Positions 42,444-51,800 of a stretch of 64,000 bases of DNA are shown in pieces. The number at the start of each line of letters is the position of its first letter. Position 1 is the first letter of the stretch. The position numbers were made by a program, and so were the translations under genes. The DNA comes from Clostridia bacterium (GTDB lineage Bacteria > Bacillota > Clostridia > Oscillospirales > Acutalibacteraceae), in NCBI GenBank assembly GCA_017516745.1, contig JAFXBF010000021.1, forward strand, positions 1 through 64,000, given 5' to 3'. A model generated the notes under the pieces. That model saw only the letters and a list, made by a program, of their open reading frames with translations. It did no database searches and was not told the origin of the DNA.

Positions 42444-45125
42444 ATGATGAGTGATAAGTTCCACATTATCATTGATGGCGTTGGAATTAAAGCAACGCCC
42501 GGTATGACCATTGTTGAAGCGGCTGAAACTGTCGGCATTGAAATTCCCACTCTTTGCCATGATAAAAGAATTGAAGAATACGGTGCCTGCGGTATCTGCG
42601 TTGTAGAGGTTGAAGGTGTGCCGAAGCTTCTTCGTGCCTGTTCAACAAAGATTTTTGACGGAATGATTGTTAACACCAAGTCCGAAAGAGTTGTAAAATC
42701 ACGCAAATTTGCGCTTGATATGCTTCTTTCAAACCATACGGGCGACTGCAAAGCCCCTTGTTCTCTTGCCTGTCCCGCAGGTACGGACTGTCAGGGCTAT
42801 GTCGGCCTTATAGCCAACGGCGAGTATGAGGAAGCACTTAAATTAATCAAGAAAAAAGTTCCGCTTCCTGCCGCAATCGGCAGAGTTTGTCCGCATCCGT
42901 GCCAGACTGCCTGCCGCAGAGGCATTGTGGAAGACCCGATACAGATTGCATATTTAAAGAGCTTTGTTGCGGATATTGATATCGCAAGCGAAAACACCTA
43001 TCTGCCTGACCTCGCACCCCTTAACGGAAAGACTGTTTCGGTTATAGGCGGCGGCCCCGGCGGACTTACTGCGGCATACTTTCTCAGAATCAAGGGATAC
43101 AGAGTTAAAATCTACGATAAAATGCCGAAAATGGGCGGTATGCTCCGCTACGGTATTCCGCAGTACAGACTTCCCAAAGAGCTTCTTGACAAGGAAATCA
43201 AGCTCATAGAAGACCTCGGCGTTGAAATGATTAATAATAAGACTCTCGGTGTCGATTTCACCATTAATAGCCTTAAGGCTGAAAGCGATGCAGTTGTTGT
43301 TGCCGTCGGTGCGTGGAAAAGCAGTCCTATGCGTGTTGAAGGTGAAACTCTTGAAGGTGTATACGGCGGTATTGATTTCCTGCGCAGCGTAATTGAGGGC
43401 AAGCCCTTTGAAATCGGCAAAAAGGTTGCTGTGTGTGGCGGTGGTAATACTGCAATGGATGCCTGCCGCACTGCTGTTCGCCTTGGTGCAGAGGAAGTTT
43501 ATGTTGTTTACCGCAGAACAAGGGATGAAATGCCTGCCGAAAAACTTGAGATTGACGAGGCAGAGGAAGAGGGCGTAATTTACAAGTTCCTCACAAATCC
43601 TGCCGAAATAATCGGTGCAGACGGTAAGGTGAGTGCTGTTAAGCTTCAGGTTATGGAGCTTGGCGAGCCTGATGCAAGCGGCAGACGGTCCCCTGTTCCC
43701 GTTGAAGGCAGGTTTGAAATTCTCCAAGTTGACAGCGTTATTATGGCTATCGGCCAGCAGACGGATATCAACGGTCTTGACGGTCTTGAACTGACACGAA
43801 AGAATACAATTGTTGCCGATGAAGCAACATTTATGACGAATATCGAAGGCGTTTTTGCCGTTGGTGATACCACCAACAAGGGTGCATCAATTGCAATTGC
43901 CGCAATAGGTGAAGCACAAAAGGCGGCAGACGTTATCGACAGCTACCTTAACGGCTTTACAGTCGGCTACCGTAAGCCCTTTGTAGTTGAAAAGCAGGTA
44001 ACTGCCGAAGATTTGGCAGACAAAGAAAAAATTCCCTGCGCAAAAATGCCCACAATGCCTGCCGAGGAAAGAAAGCACAACTTCAGGGAGGTTGCATTTG
44101 GTTTCACGGAAGAAATGGCGAAAAAGGAAGCTGACCGCTGCCTTGAATGCGGCTGTCTTGATTATTTCAAGTGTAAGCTTCTGAAATTCGCAAGAATGTA
44201 TGACGTCAATCCTGCTGTTTACAGCGGTGAAAAGACTCTCTGCGGTAAGGATTCAACCCATCCGTATCTCATTCACGATAACGACAAGTGCATACTCTGC
44301 GGTCAGTGCGTAAGAGTCTGTGACGAGGTTATGGGTGTTACGGCACTCGGCCTTGTAAACCGTGGCTTTATTACGGTTGTTTCACCCGAATTCAATAATA
44401 CTCTTGATTCATCACGCTGTATTTCCTGCGGTCAGTGTGCCGCCCTTTGTCCTACCGGTGCTCTTGAGCCTAAAGTTCCGTTTAAGAAGAATGTTCCGCT
44501 TGAAACAAAGGTTACAAAGACAGTTTGTACAGGCTGTTCAAAGCTCTGCGAAATGAATGTTCACACCTGCGGAAAGACGATTGTTCGCTGTGAGCCTACT
44601 GACAGCAACATTCTTTGTAAAGTCGGTGCTTTCGGTTTTGCGGTGCTCAACAATCCCTTACGTGTCACTTCTTCAACCGTTGACGGCAAGCCCGTTTCAA
44701 GAGAAGAAGCACTCAAGGCTGCTGCCGAAAGAATGAACAATACCGTTGTTATTGTCAAAACCTCAATGAGTAACGAAGCACTTGACGAAGCAGTTGAATT
44801 TGCAAAGGCAAACAACGCCGATATTAAGTATTTCAACGATACGGCTTATATCGATGCTGAAATCAAAGCTTTCGGAATTATAAGAAAAATCGGCGCAAAT
44901 ATGGCAAAAATCAATTCTCTCGGCATTGAAGAATATGCCGGCGGCAAGTATGACAGCGCAGTTGTTTTCGGTGGGAAAATTCCCGAAACAGACTGTAAGA
45001 TTATCGCTGCAGAAGTGTTTGAAAATACCGATGCAGATATAATCATTAAAGCAGTATCAAGCCTTGAAACGGATTGTTCATACACAACCGATACAGGCGT
45101 TGTTACAACAAAAGCGGTATATTAA
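42444..45125 (+). CDS. GltD-like NADPH-binding iron-sulphur flavoprotein subunit (StnA-like)
   Basis: An 893-residue multidomain protein. Residues 1-80 are a [2Fe-2S] ferredoxin (CHDKRIEEYGACGICVVEV). Residues 100-160 hold GltD-type [4Fe-4S] Cys (CSLACPAGTDC, CPHPCQTACRRG). The FAD/NADPH core (about 190-500) has VIGGGPGGLTAAYFL, VCGGGNTAMDACRTA and VFAVGDTTNKGASIA. Then come ferredoxin clusters (CILCGQCVRVC, CISCGQCAALCP) and a shortened molybdopterin-oxidoreductase-like Fe-S region (CTGCSKLCEMNVHTC) lacking the Mo-binding part. With the two upstream genes this matches the Sporomusa-type StnABC transhydrogenase, which couples NADH, NADPH and ferredoxin. A GGAGGGG site precedes the ATG. Confidence 0.85.
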   Translation: MMSDKFHIIIDGVGIKATPGMTIVEAAETVGIEIPTLCHDKRIEEYGACGICVVEVEGVPKLLRACSTKIFDGMIVNTKSERVVKSRKFALDMLLSNHTGDCKAPCSLACPAGTDCQGYVGLIANGEYEEALKLIKKKVPLPAAIGRVCPHPCQTACRRGIVEDPIQIAYLKSFVADIDIASENTYLPDLAPLNGKTVSVIGGGPGGLTAAYFLRIKGYRVKIYDKMPKMGGMLRYGIPQYRLPKELLDKEIKLIEDLGVEMINNKTLGVDFTINSLKAESDAVVVAVGAWKSSPMRVEGETLEGVYGGIDFLRSVIEGKPFEIGKKVAVCGGGNTAMDACRTAVRLGAEEVYVVYRRTRDEMPAEKLEIDEAEEEGVIYKFLTNPAEIIGADGKVSAVKLQVMELGEPDASGRRSPVPVEGRFEILQVDSVIMAIGQQTDINGLDGLELTRKNTIVADEATFMTNIEGVFAVGDTTNKGASIAIAAIGEAQKAADVIDSYLNGFTVGYRKPFVVEKQVTAEDLADKEKIPCAKMPTMPAEERKHNFREVAFGFTEEMAKKEADRCLECGCLDYFKCKLLKFARMYDVNPAVYSGEKTLCGKDSTHPYLIHDNDKCILCGQCVRVCDEVMGVTALGLVNRGFITVVSPEFNNTLDSSRCISCGQCAALCPTGALEPKVPFKKNVPLETKVTKTVCTGCSKLCEMNVHTCGKTIVRCEPTDSNILCKVGAFGFAVLNNPLRVTSSTVDGKPVSREEALKAAAERMNNTVVIVKTSMSNEALDEAVEFAKANNADIKYFNDTAYIDAEIKAFGIIRKIGANMAKINSLGIEEYAGGKYDSAVVFGGKIPETDCKIIAAEVFENTDADIIIKAVSSLETDCSYTTDTGVVTTKAVY

Positions 45126-45130
45126 ATTTT

Positions 45131-45163
45131 ACGGTGAGATAGTATGCGTTACTGTCTCACCGT
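45131..45163. terminator. Terminator after the transhydrogenase operon
   Basis: ACGGTGAGATAGT (45131-45143) pairs with ACTGTCTCACCGT (45151-45163) with one T-G pair and a 7-nt loop. T-tract is short on the plus strand. Confidence 0.7.
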
Positions 45164-45240
45164 TTAAAATAACAGCATAAATTGTCGGGATAGTGTTGAG
45201 CTTACATAGTATAATCAAATCAAGACAGGAGGTAAAGCTT

Positions 45241-46110
45241 GTGAATATTGTTGATGATATAAATAATGCCATAAATTATATTGAAGCAAATATCTGCGAA
45301 GAACTTGCCTTTGATTTGATTGCACAGCAGGCACATCTGTCGGCTTTTCATTTTCAGCGTGTTTTTCACATTGCTTGCGGATATTCTTTGGGTCAGTATA
45401 TCAGGTGGCGCAGATTAACTCTTGCCGGCGAAGAGTTAAAGAAGAATAATGCAAAGGTTATTGATATTGCTTTGAAATACGGTTATGAAAGTCCTGACAG
45501 CTTCACAAAAGCATTCTGTAAATTTCACGGATTTTTGCCTTCGTGCGTTAATACTGTCGGAAATAATCTTCGCAGCTTTGAAAAACTGTCTTTAGATTAT
45601 TGTATAAAGGATGGTTATTCTATGAAGTGCGTAATTGAATTAAAGCCGCCAATATCTTTGATTGGTCACGGTAAGTTTATCTGTTTTGACAAAGCTGATA
45701 TTGATGAAAAGTTTGAATTAACTAAACAACATTGGTTGGACAGCAGGGAAGAACAAACGCAAATGAAGAAATGCTTTGCGCATAATCAAACACGTATATG
45801 GTATGATGTTTATTCCGATTTTTCAGAAAACGGATTTTGTCATTATATTGCTGTTGAAGATAATCAATTTGTAAATTCAGATAAGTTCGAAAGGGTTTCG
45901 GTTGAGTCAGGGTTGTATGCTGTTTTTAAAACATCTTGCTGTGAATCTCCCGAGAGTGAATGGAAAACTGTAATGCAAACAGCGCTATTGGAATGGTTAC
46001 CGAATACGGATTATGTTTTGTCTGAACGACCGCAGATAAACAGAGTTATCTATTCTAACGATATTACAAAACGCTGTATGGAAATATGGGTGCCCGTTGA
46101 AAAAGCATAA
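45241..46110 (+). CDS. AraC-family regulator with GyrI-like effector domain
   Basis: A 289-residue protein. The N-terminal AraC helix-turn-helix (about 1-105) contains LSAFHFQRVFHIACGYSLGQYIR and IDIALKYGYESPDSFTKAFCKFHG. The C-terminal half (about 125-289) fits the GyrI/BmrR-like effector-binding fold (SLIGHGKFICFD). Family members such as Rob/SoxS relatives and BmrR sense drugs or small hydrophobic molecules. The GTG start lies 8 bp after AGGAGG; an upstream frame to 45193 has no ribosome binding site. It stands alone, bounded by terminators on both sides, so targets are not evident. Confidence 0.85.
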   Translation: MNIVDDINNAINYIEANICEELAFDLIAQQAHLSAFHFQRVFHIACGYSLGQYIRWRRLTLAGEELKKNNAKVIDIALKYGYESPDSFTKAFCKFHGFLPSCVNTVGNNLRSFEKLSLDYCIKDGYSMKCVIELKPPISLIGHGKFICFDKADIDEKFELTKQHWLDSREEQTQMKKCFAHNQTRIWYDVYSDFSENGFCHYIAVEDNQFVNSDKFERVSVESGLYAVFKTSCCESPESEWKTVMQTALLEWLPNTDYVLSERPQINRVIYSNDITKRCMEIWVPVEKA

Positions 46111-46151
46111 AAAACGCCCTGTATCGGTTTAACCGGTACAGGGCGTTTTTT
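46111..46151. terminator. Bidirectional terminator between AraC-type and IMPase genes
   Basis: AAAACGCCCTGTA (46111-46123) pairs with TACAGGGCGTTTT (46137-46149), 13 bp, with an inner CGGTT/AACCG extension and T-tracts both ways. Confidence 0.9.
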
Positions 46152-46908
46152 ATATCAATGTTATAAATTCTTTATACGCTTTTGGGTTAGCGAAAACTAC
46201 GTCATTCGGTTTTGAAAAATCAATTTCTTTGCCTTCGTAATTCAGCGCAAGTCCGCCCGCTTCCTTTATAATCAGCGTTCCTGCCGCAACGTCCCACGGC
46301 TGAAGCTCCTTTTCAAAGAACACCTCGCATCTGCCGCAGGCAACCATACATATATCGTAAGCTGCCGAGCCGCTTCTGCGGATATCACGGCAAAAATCAA
46401 AGACCTTTCTTAAAAGAGTAAAGGTTTCGTCCGTGTTTTCGGGGTGATAGGGGGAAGTGCCGAAAAGTGCAAGTCCGTCTGAAAGGGGACGGAGGCTGAC
46501 CGTGATTTTTTCGCCGTTGAGGTAAGCGCCCTTGCCTTTTTCTGCGCTGAAAATTTCATTGGTGTATGGGTTATAAACAACGCCTGCAATTATGTCATTG
46601 CCCTTGCAAAGTGCAACCGAAACACAGCTGCAGCGGTAGTCCTGCATAAAGTTTGTTGTGCCGTCAATCGGGTCAATTATAAAACGCAGGGCATTGCATT
46701 CAAGGTTGTTTTCGCCTTCTTCTCCGACAAATTCTGCTTCGGGAAAGGCTTTGCCGAGTTCTCTGAACAAAAACTCCTGTACAGCCACATCGTACTTGGT
46801 TACAAAGTTTTTCTTGCCTTCCTTGGCAGTTATTGTGTTTTCCTGATTATGTGCGGAAAGTATAATCTTTCCTGCTTCTTTAACTGTTTCAATAATTTTG
46901 TTCAGCAT
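46150..46908 (-). CDS. Inositol monophosphatase family protein
   Basis: A 252-residue phosphatase of the IMPase/FBPase/CysQ fold. Metal ligands are Glu63-Glu64 (VGEEGE) and Asp79/Asp82 in DPIDGTTNF; the C-terminal WDVAAGTLIIKEAGG motif is complete. It dephosphorylates myo-inositol-1-phosphate or related sugar phosphates; some relatives serve as nucleotide phosphatases. It starts 3 bp after the metallophosphoesterase gene and closes a three-gene minus-strand operon with the GH27 enzyme. A link to galactinol or inositol-galactoside use is possible but unproven. Confidence 0.88.
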   Translation of the reverse strand: MLNKIIETVKEAGKIILSAHNQENTITAKEGKKNFVTKYDVAVQEFLFRELGKAFPEAEFVGEEGENNLECNALRFIIDPIDGTTNFMQDYRCSCVSVALCKGNDIIAGVVYNPYTNEIFSAEKGKGAYLNGEKITVSLRPLSDGLALFGTSPYHPENTDETFTLLRKVFDFCRDIRRSGSAAYDICMVACGRCEVFFEKELQPWDVAAGTLIIKEAGGLALNYEGKEIDFSKPNDVVFANPKAYKEFITLI

Positions 46909-46911
46909 AAA

Positions 46912-48492
46912 TTATCCTTTAATCTTTTTACCGTATGTTATCTGATTATTTATAAATCCGAATAACAACAGCAGCAGTATCAGCGGCAGAAGTGCTACAG
47001 CACTTAACACACCCGTTGTTATTATTGCAGGGCCTTTTTTGCTCTTGGGTATTTCGGTAAACGGGTCTTCGGTTTTCGGTGCGTCACGCTTTGAGCCTTC
47101 GTCAACATAATCGAATATCGGTAAGTTAGTGTTGTACGCATCGAATTCGCCTTTATAAGCAAGCGGTGCAAGCAGTGAAACCGCATCGGGCGCAACCTTA
47201 ATCAGCTTGCCTAAATCGATATGAAGCGTTGAAAGTATGCTGTCTATTATTCGCAAAAAACCTATGTATATTCGGCATTTCGGGTCAGTTAAGTCCATAT
47301 TGTTTTCGCCCGAAAAGAGATTGGAAACAAGGCTGATAATAAAATCAATAACCTTGTCATCCTTAATTGATTTGATATCATTCTTATTCAGTCCCGTTTC
47401 TTTCTTTGTCCATGCGGCAAAGGTAGAAAACTTAACGGTATTCAGAAATTTAAATATCGGTTTTATTATCCAGCCGAAGCGGTAAACAAGTTTGGGCTTT
47501 ATACTGATACCGACCGCCATATAGGCAAAGGTGTCGATATCGCTTCCTGCTGCCTTTATCATATCACTGATAACACCGATTAGCTGTTTTTTCAGGTGCT
47601 CTTTAAGTGTCAGACCGTTTGTGTCAATATCCGCTTCGTCAATAGTTTCGGTTGAAACATTTACGGTTTTGCTGTCTGTATCAATTTCAATCTTTCTTAT
47701 CGGGGCAGGGTAGCCGCAGGTTGAACCCGTGCTTATTGCGTAAAAAGCGTTGCCTCTGTCAGAGAAAATTCTGCCGATGTTGTGGGTGTGGGTGTGTCCT
47801 GTAAGCATAAACTGAATACCCATATCGGCGTATTCTTTCCGTCTGTCCTTATAATGGCGGTGCATATCGCCCTTGCCTATAAGCTCATACATAGGTGACG
47901 GAGGAATTATAGGGTGGTGCGTCATTGCAACAATGAACTGACCGTTTTTGCGTGCGTCCTCGGCCTGTTCTTTTACCCATTCGTACATTCCGTCCTCAAT
48001 ACCTCTGTCGTCATTCAGGGCGAAAAGGCGGATGTTGTTCGGCAGCTGTACAACGTAGCTCATATATTCGGGCTTTGAAGAAACAGCCTGTTCGGGGCCG
48101 AATTCTGCGTAAAAATCATAAAGCTCTTCTCGCAAAAGACCGGGCATTTCATCGATATTGTCACCGACATATTTCTTGCACTTTTCTTTGTAATCGTGCG
48201 TTGCGGTGATTACAAAAATCTGTTTGCCCTTTGCTTTAAGTGCACGAAGCATTTCACGAAACTCTTCGTGTGCGCACTTTTCACCGTCGTTTGTAACATC
48301 GCCTGCAATCAGAAGAATGTCGCTTGTATCATCAGCGGCAATTTTATCAAAAGCGGCCTGCAATACCTCACGGCTGCCGCCCAGAAGCTTCTGACTGCGC
48401 ATAAGCGCAGCCTCGTAAGCCTTTCCTTCGGTGCCTGTCTCGGGTGAATAATAATGGGTGTCCGTAATTACGGTAATTTTAAGGGGAGCCAT
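46912..48492 (-). CDS. Calcineurin-like metallophosphoesterase with C-terminal membrane anchor
   Basis: A 526-residue protein. Metal motifs are DTHYY (Asp11, His13), LIAGDVTNDG, ATHD (in place of GNHD), MTHHP and TGHTHTHN. A middle region of about 200 residues (320-470) is unassigned. A strongly hydrophobic segment near 487-515 would anchor the C-terminus. There is no signal peptide, so which side of the membrane the catalytic domain faces is unclear. It lies 3 bp from both the GH27 gene and the IMPase gene, in one operon. Substrate is unknown; phosphomonoesters, nucleotides or phosphodiesters are all possible. Confidence 0.82.
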   Translation of the reverse strand: MAPLKITVITDTHYYSPETGTEGKAYEAALMRSQKLLGGSREVLQAAFDKIAADDTSDILLIAGDVTNDGEKCAHEEFREMLRALKAKGKQIFVITATHDYKEKCKKYVGDNIDEMPGLLREELYDFYAEFGPEQAVSSKPEYMSYVVQLPNNIRLFALNDDRGIEDGMYEWVKEQAEDARKNGQFIVAMTHHPIIPPSPMYELIGKGDMHRHYKDRRKEYADMGIQFMLTGHTHTHNIGRIFSDRGNAFYAISTGSTCGYPAPIRKIEIDTDSKTVNVSTETIDEADIDTNGLTLKEHLKKQLIGVISDMIKAAGSDIDTFAYMAVGISIKPKLVYRFGWIIKPIFKFLNTVKFSTFAAWTKKETGLNKNDIKSIKDDKVIDFIISLVSNLFSGENNMDLTDPKCRIYIGFLRIIDSILSTLHIDLGKLIKVAPDAVSLLAPLAYKGEFDAYNTNLPIFDYVDEGSKRDAPKTEDPFTEIPKSKKGPAIITTGVLSAVALLPLILLLLLFGFINNQITYGKKIKG

Positions 48493-48495
48493 AGC

Positions 48496-50220
48496 TTAGT
48501 CCTCATTTGCTTTAACTTTATAAATTTTTACGGAGTGGGGAGCAATATAGGCTTCAATTTCATCGTCGGTGTCAAATTCTTCGCCTGTCCACAGCTCCCG
48601 GCATTCGTAATATTCCGCTTCGGGCAGGTTGCAGTAATCCTTACCGATGATTTCCTTAATATTAAGCTCTTCTTCAATTGCTTCACCGAACTTGTTGAAG
48701 AAACAGACTGCTGTTGTACCGTCTGAAAGCGGCTTTACAAGCACGTCAACCTTGATGTTGGTTTTGTGTCTTACGCACTGTACACCGAGAGCGTCCTGGT
48801 CAATGGCGATAAGGTCTTTGTTTGTAAGGGTTTTAAGAATTGCATCGTCTTCCTTTGCGGTGCCGTCTTCGTTGAGGAAACGGCGGATATCGTTGCCGAG
48901 AATAAGGGGAGCAGCCATCATACACCAGAGGGTGAAATGAGCTCTGTTCTCATCTATCGAAAGGTTGCCGTTGCCGACTTCAAGCATATCGGGGTCGTTC
49001 CAGCCGCCGGGGCCTGCATGCTTTGCAAGGCGGACATTCTGTTCATAAATCGAAACAATAGAAGGCCATGTTGCTTTTATATCCATTGTTGTTCGCCAGA
49101 GGTTGCCTGCTTCCTTACCCCAGTTCCACGGTCTGTTGAGACCCCATTCGCAGATTGAGTAGCAGATGGGCTTTTCTTCAACGCCCATTCTTTCTGCATA
49201 TTCCTTTGTTGCACGCTTGAGCTCAAGACCCATTTTGGTGTACTGATGTGCTGCGGCATCCATACGGGAAGCAAAAGGATTGAAAATTTTAACGCTGTTT
49301 GTACCCTTAGTAAGCTTTACAATTACCTGTGCTCTGCCTTCTCCGCCTTGCGTTTTTGTAGGTGCCGTTGTCATTTCGTATTCATCTGTGCCGTTTACAA
49401 CGATTTTTGCGTATTTGTAATAAGGACCGCTTTTGCGCAGAGTGAAGCTGAGTATATATTCACCGTCTTCTTCAACCTCAATGCCGTTATATGTTGCTGT
49501 TCCGATTTTTCCGCTTAGACCTGTAATGTATTCGTTGGGGTATTTATTATCCTTTACAACTCTTGCGTGGCCGGAAAGTACAGCATCAGAAGCATCAAAG
49601 GAAAGCAGGTCTTTGCCGTTTGTGTCGCTTACAACCATTTTTTCAATATTGGGTGCAGAGGTGGATGTGGGCTTGTTGTGGCAGAAATCGTACTTGAAGT
49701 ATTCAATACCCCATTCTGCAAAGGTGTCGGCATCAACAGCCTCAAAGCCGAGAGAGGCAGGAAGATCCTCACAGGTGTGTGTACCGTTGGAGGAATAGAT
49801 ACCGACCTTAAGTCCCATTTCGTTAATCTCGTCAACAAGCGGCTTGATTCCTCTGGGGAAGGTGGCGTAGTCGGCAACAAATCTGCCGCTTTCATCTCTT
49901 GCGGAGGATTGCCAGCAGTCGTCAAGGTTGACATAAGTGTAGCCTGCTTCTTTAAGACCGCTGTTTGCCATAGCTGTTGCAACTTCAAGAATAAGCTTTT
50001 CGTTTATATTTCTGCGGAAGGTGTTCCAGCTTGACCAGCCCATGGGCGGTGTGAGGGCAACACCGTTGTCGTAATTCTTTTCACTTTTCTTTGTTACCTT
50101 GGCGGCGTTGACTGCTCTTGCCGCAACGGCAGGTGCGGAAACAGTTTTATTGTTGAGTGAGAGGGCAATACCCGTTGCCGCAGCAGCGGCAGCAGTAGCC
50201 TTGAACAGTTCTTTAAGCAT
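48496..50220 (-). CDS. Glycoside hydrolase family 27 alpha-galactosidase with inserted CBM-like domain
   Basis: A 574-residue enzyme. The Ala-rich N-terminus (1-45) resembles a weak signal or linker. GH27 core motifs are LTPPMGWSSWNTF, YVNLDDCWQ, nucleophile Asp178 in YFKYDFCHN, ICEWGLNRPW, and GGWNDPDMLEVGNG with the acid/base Asp. An insert of about 145 residues (roughly 186-332) separates the nucleophile strand from the next barrel strand; it has the jelly-roll look of a CBM35-like module (EEDGEYILSFTLRKSG). The start at 50220 follows GGAGG. It releases alpha-galactose from galactomannan, raffinose-type or host glycans. Confidence 0.88.
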   Translation of the reverse strand: MLKELFKATAAAAAATGIALSLNNKTVSAPAVAARAVNAAKVTKKSEKNYDNGVALTPPMGWSSWNTFRRNINEKLILEVATAMANSGLKEAGYTYVNLDDCWQSSARDESGRFVADYATFPRGIKPLVDEINEMGLKVGIYSSNGTHTCEDLPASLGFEAVDADTFAEWGIEYFKYDFCHNKPTSTSAPNIEKMVVSDTNGKDLLSFDASDAVLSGHARVVKDNKYPNEYITGLSGKIGTATYNGIEVEEDGEYILSFTLRKSGPYYKYAKIVVNGTDEYEMTTAPTKTQGGEGRAQVIVKLTKGTNSVKIFNPFASRMDAAAHQYTKMGLELKRATKEYAERMGVEEKPICYSICEWGLNRPWNWGKEAGNLWRTTMDIKATWPSIVSIYEQNVRLAKHAGPGGWNDPDMLEVGNGNLSIDENRAHFTLWCMMAAPLILGNDIRRFLNEDGTAKEDDAILKTLTNKDLIAIDQDALGVQCVRHKTNIKVDVLVKPLSDGTTAVCFFNKFGEAIEEELNIKEIIGKDYCNLPEAEYYECRELWTGEEFDTDDEIEAYIAPHSVKIYKVKANED

Positions 50221-50295
50221 TGTGATATACCTCCGAAAATCTGATGATTTATATTTATATATTATCAAAATGAAAAATTAAAATCAATAAATTTA

Positions 50296-50322
50296 CAAAA
50301 ATAACCGCCCCGAAGGACGGTT
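50296..50322 (-). terminator. Terminator after the GerA-family gene
   Basis: On the minus strand AACCGTCC (50322-50315) pairs with GGGCGGTT (50310-50303), one mismatch, TTCG tetraloop, followed by ATTTTTG. Confidence 0.75.
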
Positions 50323-50326
50323 AAAT

Positions 50327-51748
50327 TCAGTTATTCTTATCGTTTAATTTCTTTCTTATCAACAGCCCCGACAGCTTCTGCCAATCAAACGGAATAAGCG
50401 GATAAAGATAGCATCTGCCCGTAACGGTTGAGTTGAAGGCAATGAGTGCGGTTGTTATCAGTAAACCTGCTATAAAGCCCCATAGATTGAACAGCGCAAT
50501 GAGGACTATAAGCATCATTCTGCAAAGCTTGAAGGCGTAGCCCAATTCATAGCTTGGCTGTGTGAAATTGGTTATGCCTACAAAAGCCATATACAGCACA
50601 ACTTCCGAAGACAGCCAGCCCGACTGTACGGCAAATTCACCAAGCACGAGTGCACCGACTATACTCAAAGAATTACTCAAAGCCGACGGTGTGTTAAGTG
50701 ATGCGAGTTTTAATGCGTCAATGATGATTTCAACTATCAGCAGTTGTGCAAATGGCGGAATAAGGTATTCATCCTGTATTTTTATAAACTCCAGCCACGG
50801 CGGTATGACCTGCTCATTTTGTATAAGAAGCAGCCAGACGGGTGTAAGAAGCAGTGTCAAGGCAAAAATCAGCATACGGATTATTCGTAAATACGAGCCG
50901 ATTAAAGCAGGAAAATAATAGTCGTTTGAATCCTGTAAAAAATCGAATATTCCCGTCGGTACTACCATTGCAGACGGAGAATTGTCAACCATTATAACAA
51001 CACTGCCTTCGTTAATGCTTGCCGCTGCCGCATCGGGTCTTTCTGTGTATCTGATTTTCGGAAACGGATTAAAATGCTGTTTTTTCAATAACGCTTCGGC
51101 AAGTGATGCCTGACCCATAGGCAGGTTTTTGATTTTAACATTATCTATTTTTTCCTCAATTGCCTTCAGTGCTTTTTTGTCAACTTTATCTTCAAGGTAG
51201 CATATTACAAGGTCGGTTTTTGAAAGTATACCGACGTTTTTATATTTTACCGTCAGCTGTGGGTTTCTCATTCTTCGCCTGAGCAGTGCGGTGTTGAATA
51301 TCATTGTTTCGGTAAAACCGTCGTGTGCGCCACGGAGCACCTTGTCGTTTTCGGGTTCGCCGACACTTCTTACGGGGTAAGTTCTCGCATCAATGATTAT
51401 TGCCTGCTCATAGCCTTCAATCATTATGCACAGCGCACCCGAAAGCACCATTGTTGTTACAAAATCAAGGCTTCCCGTTACATCTGTTTCAATATAGCTG
51501 ATAAACTGATTGACAAAATTCCTTGCTGTCGGGGCATTTTTCAGCATATCTTCGGTTATTGCCTGTACACCCTGAATTACCTTTACCATTGAATCGTCCT
51601 TGACAAGTCCGTCAACAAAATAGAGCTTTGCTTGCTTTTTTGCAAATTCAAAGTTACGGCAGACAATGTCAAAGCTTTCCGTTACCCGTAGTCTGCTGTC
51701 AATGAGCTGTATATTGTGCTTGTAATCTTTTGAAAAATCCTGCGGCAA
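50327..51748 (-). CDS. GerA-family spore germination protein (SpoVAF/GerAA-like)
   Basis: A 473-residue protein of the GerA A-subunit family. The N-terminal soluble half contains VDGLVKDDSMVKVIQ, GALCIMIEGYEQAIIIDAR and RGAHDGFTETMIFNTALLRRR, family hallmarks. The C-terminal half has four to five membrane helices around VVPTGIFDFLQDSNDYYFPA and PWLEFIKIQDEYLIPP. Such proteins act in the inner spore membrane during germination. No B or C receptor gene is adjacent. Start choice matters: TTG 51748 lies 8 bp after GGAAG, whereas the TTG at 51790 has no ribosome binding site. It is the last gene of an operon with a SpoIID-domain protein. Confidence 0.85.
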   Translation of the reverse strand: MPQDFSKDYKHNIQLIDSRLRVTESFDIVCRNFEFAKKQAKLYFVDGLVKDDSMVKVIQGVQAITEDMLKNAPTARNFVNQFISYIETDVTGSLDFVTTMVLSGALCIMIEGYEQAIIIDARTYPVRSVGEPENDKVLRGAHDGFTETMIFNTALLRRRMRNPQLTVKYKNVGILSKTDLVICYLEDKVDKKALKAIEEKIDNVKIKNLPMGQASLAEALLKKQHFNPFPKIRYTERPDAAAASINEGSVVIMVDNSPSAMVVPTGIFDFLQDSNDYYFPALIGSYLRIIRMLIFALTLLLTPVWLLLIQNEQVIPPWLEFIKIQDEYLIPPFAQLLIVEIIIDALKLASLNTPSALSNSLSIVGALVLGEFAVQSGWLSSEVVLYMAFVGITNFTQPSYELGYAFKLCRMMLIVLIALFNLWGFIAGLLITTALIAFNSTVTGRCYLYPLIPFDWQKLSGLLIRKKLNDKNN

Positions 51749-51789
51749 AATTATCACTTCCGTTTTAGTCTTTATTAAATTTTGCCGCA
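51741..51789 (-). promoter_or_regulatory. 11-bp hairpin enclosing the start of the GerA-family gene
   Basis: TGCGGCAAAAT (minus strand 51789-51779) pairs with ATTTTGCCGCA (51751-51741) around a 27-nt loop. The Shine-Dalgarno GGAAG is in the loop, and the predicted TTG start lies in the second arm; ATTTTTC follows soon after. It could hide the start site or act as an attenuator. Confidence 0.55.
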
Positions 51790-51800
51790 AATAAACGGTT

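Noticed and set aside
42954-43727. 257-codon minus-strand frame inside the GltD-like subunit
   Set aside because: It lies wholly within a well-supported coding region and shows no domain or start signal.
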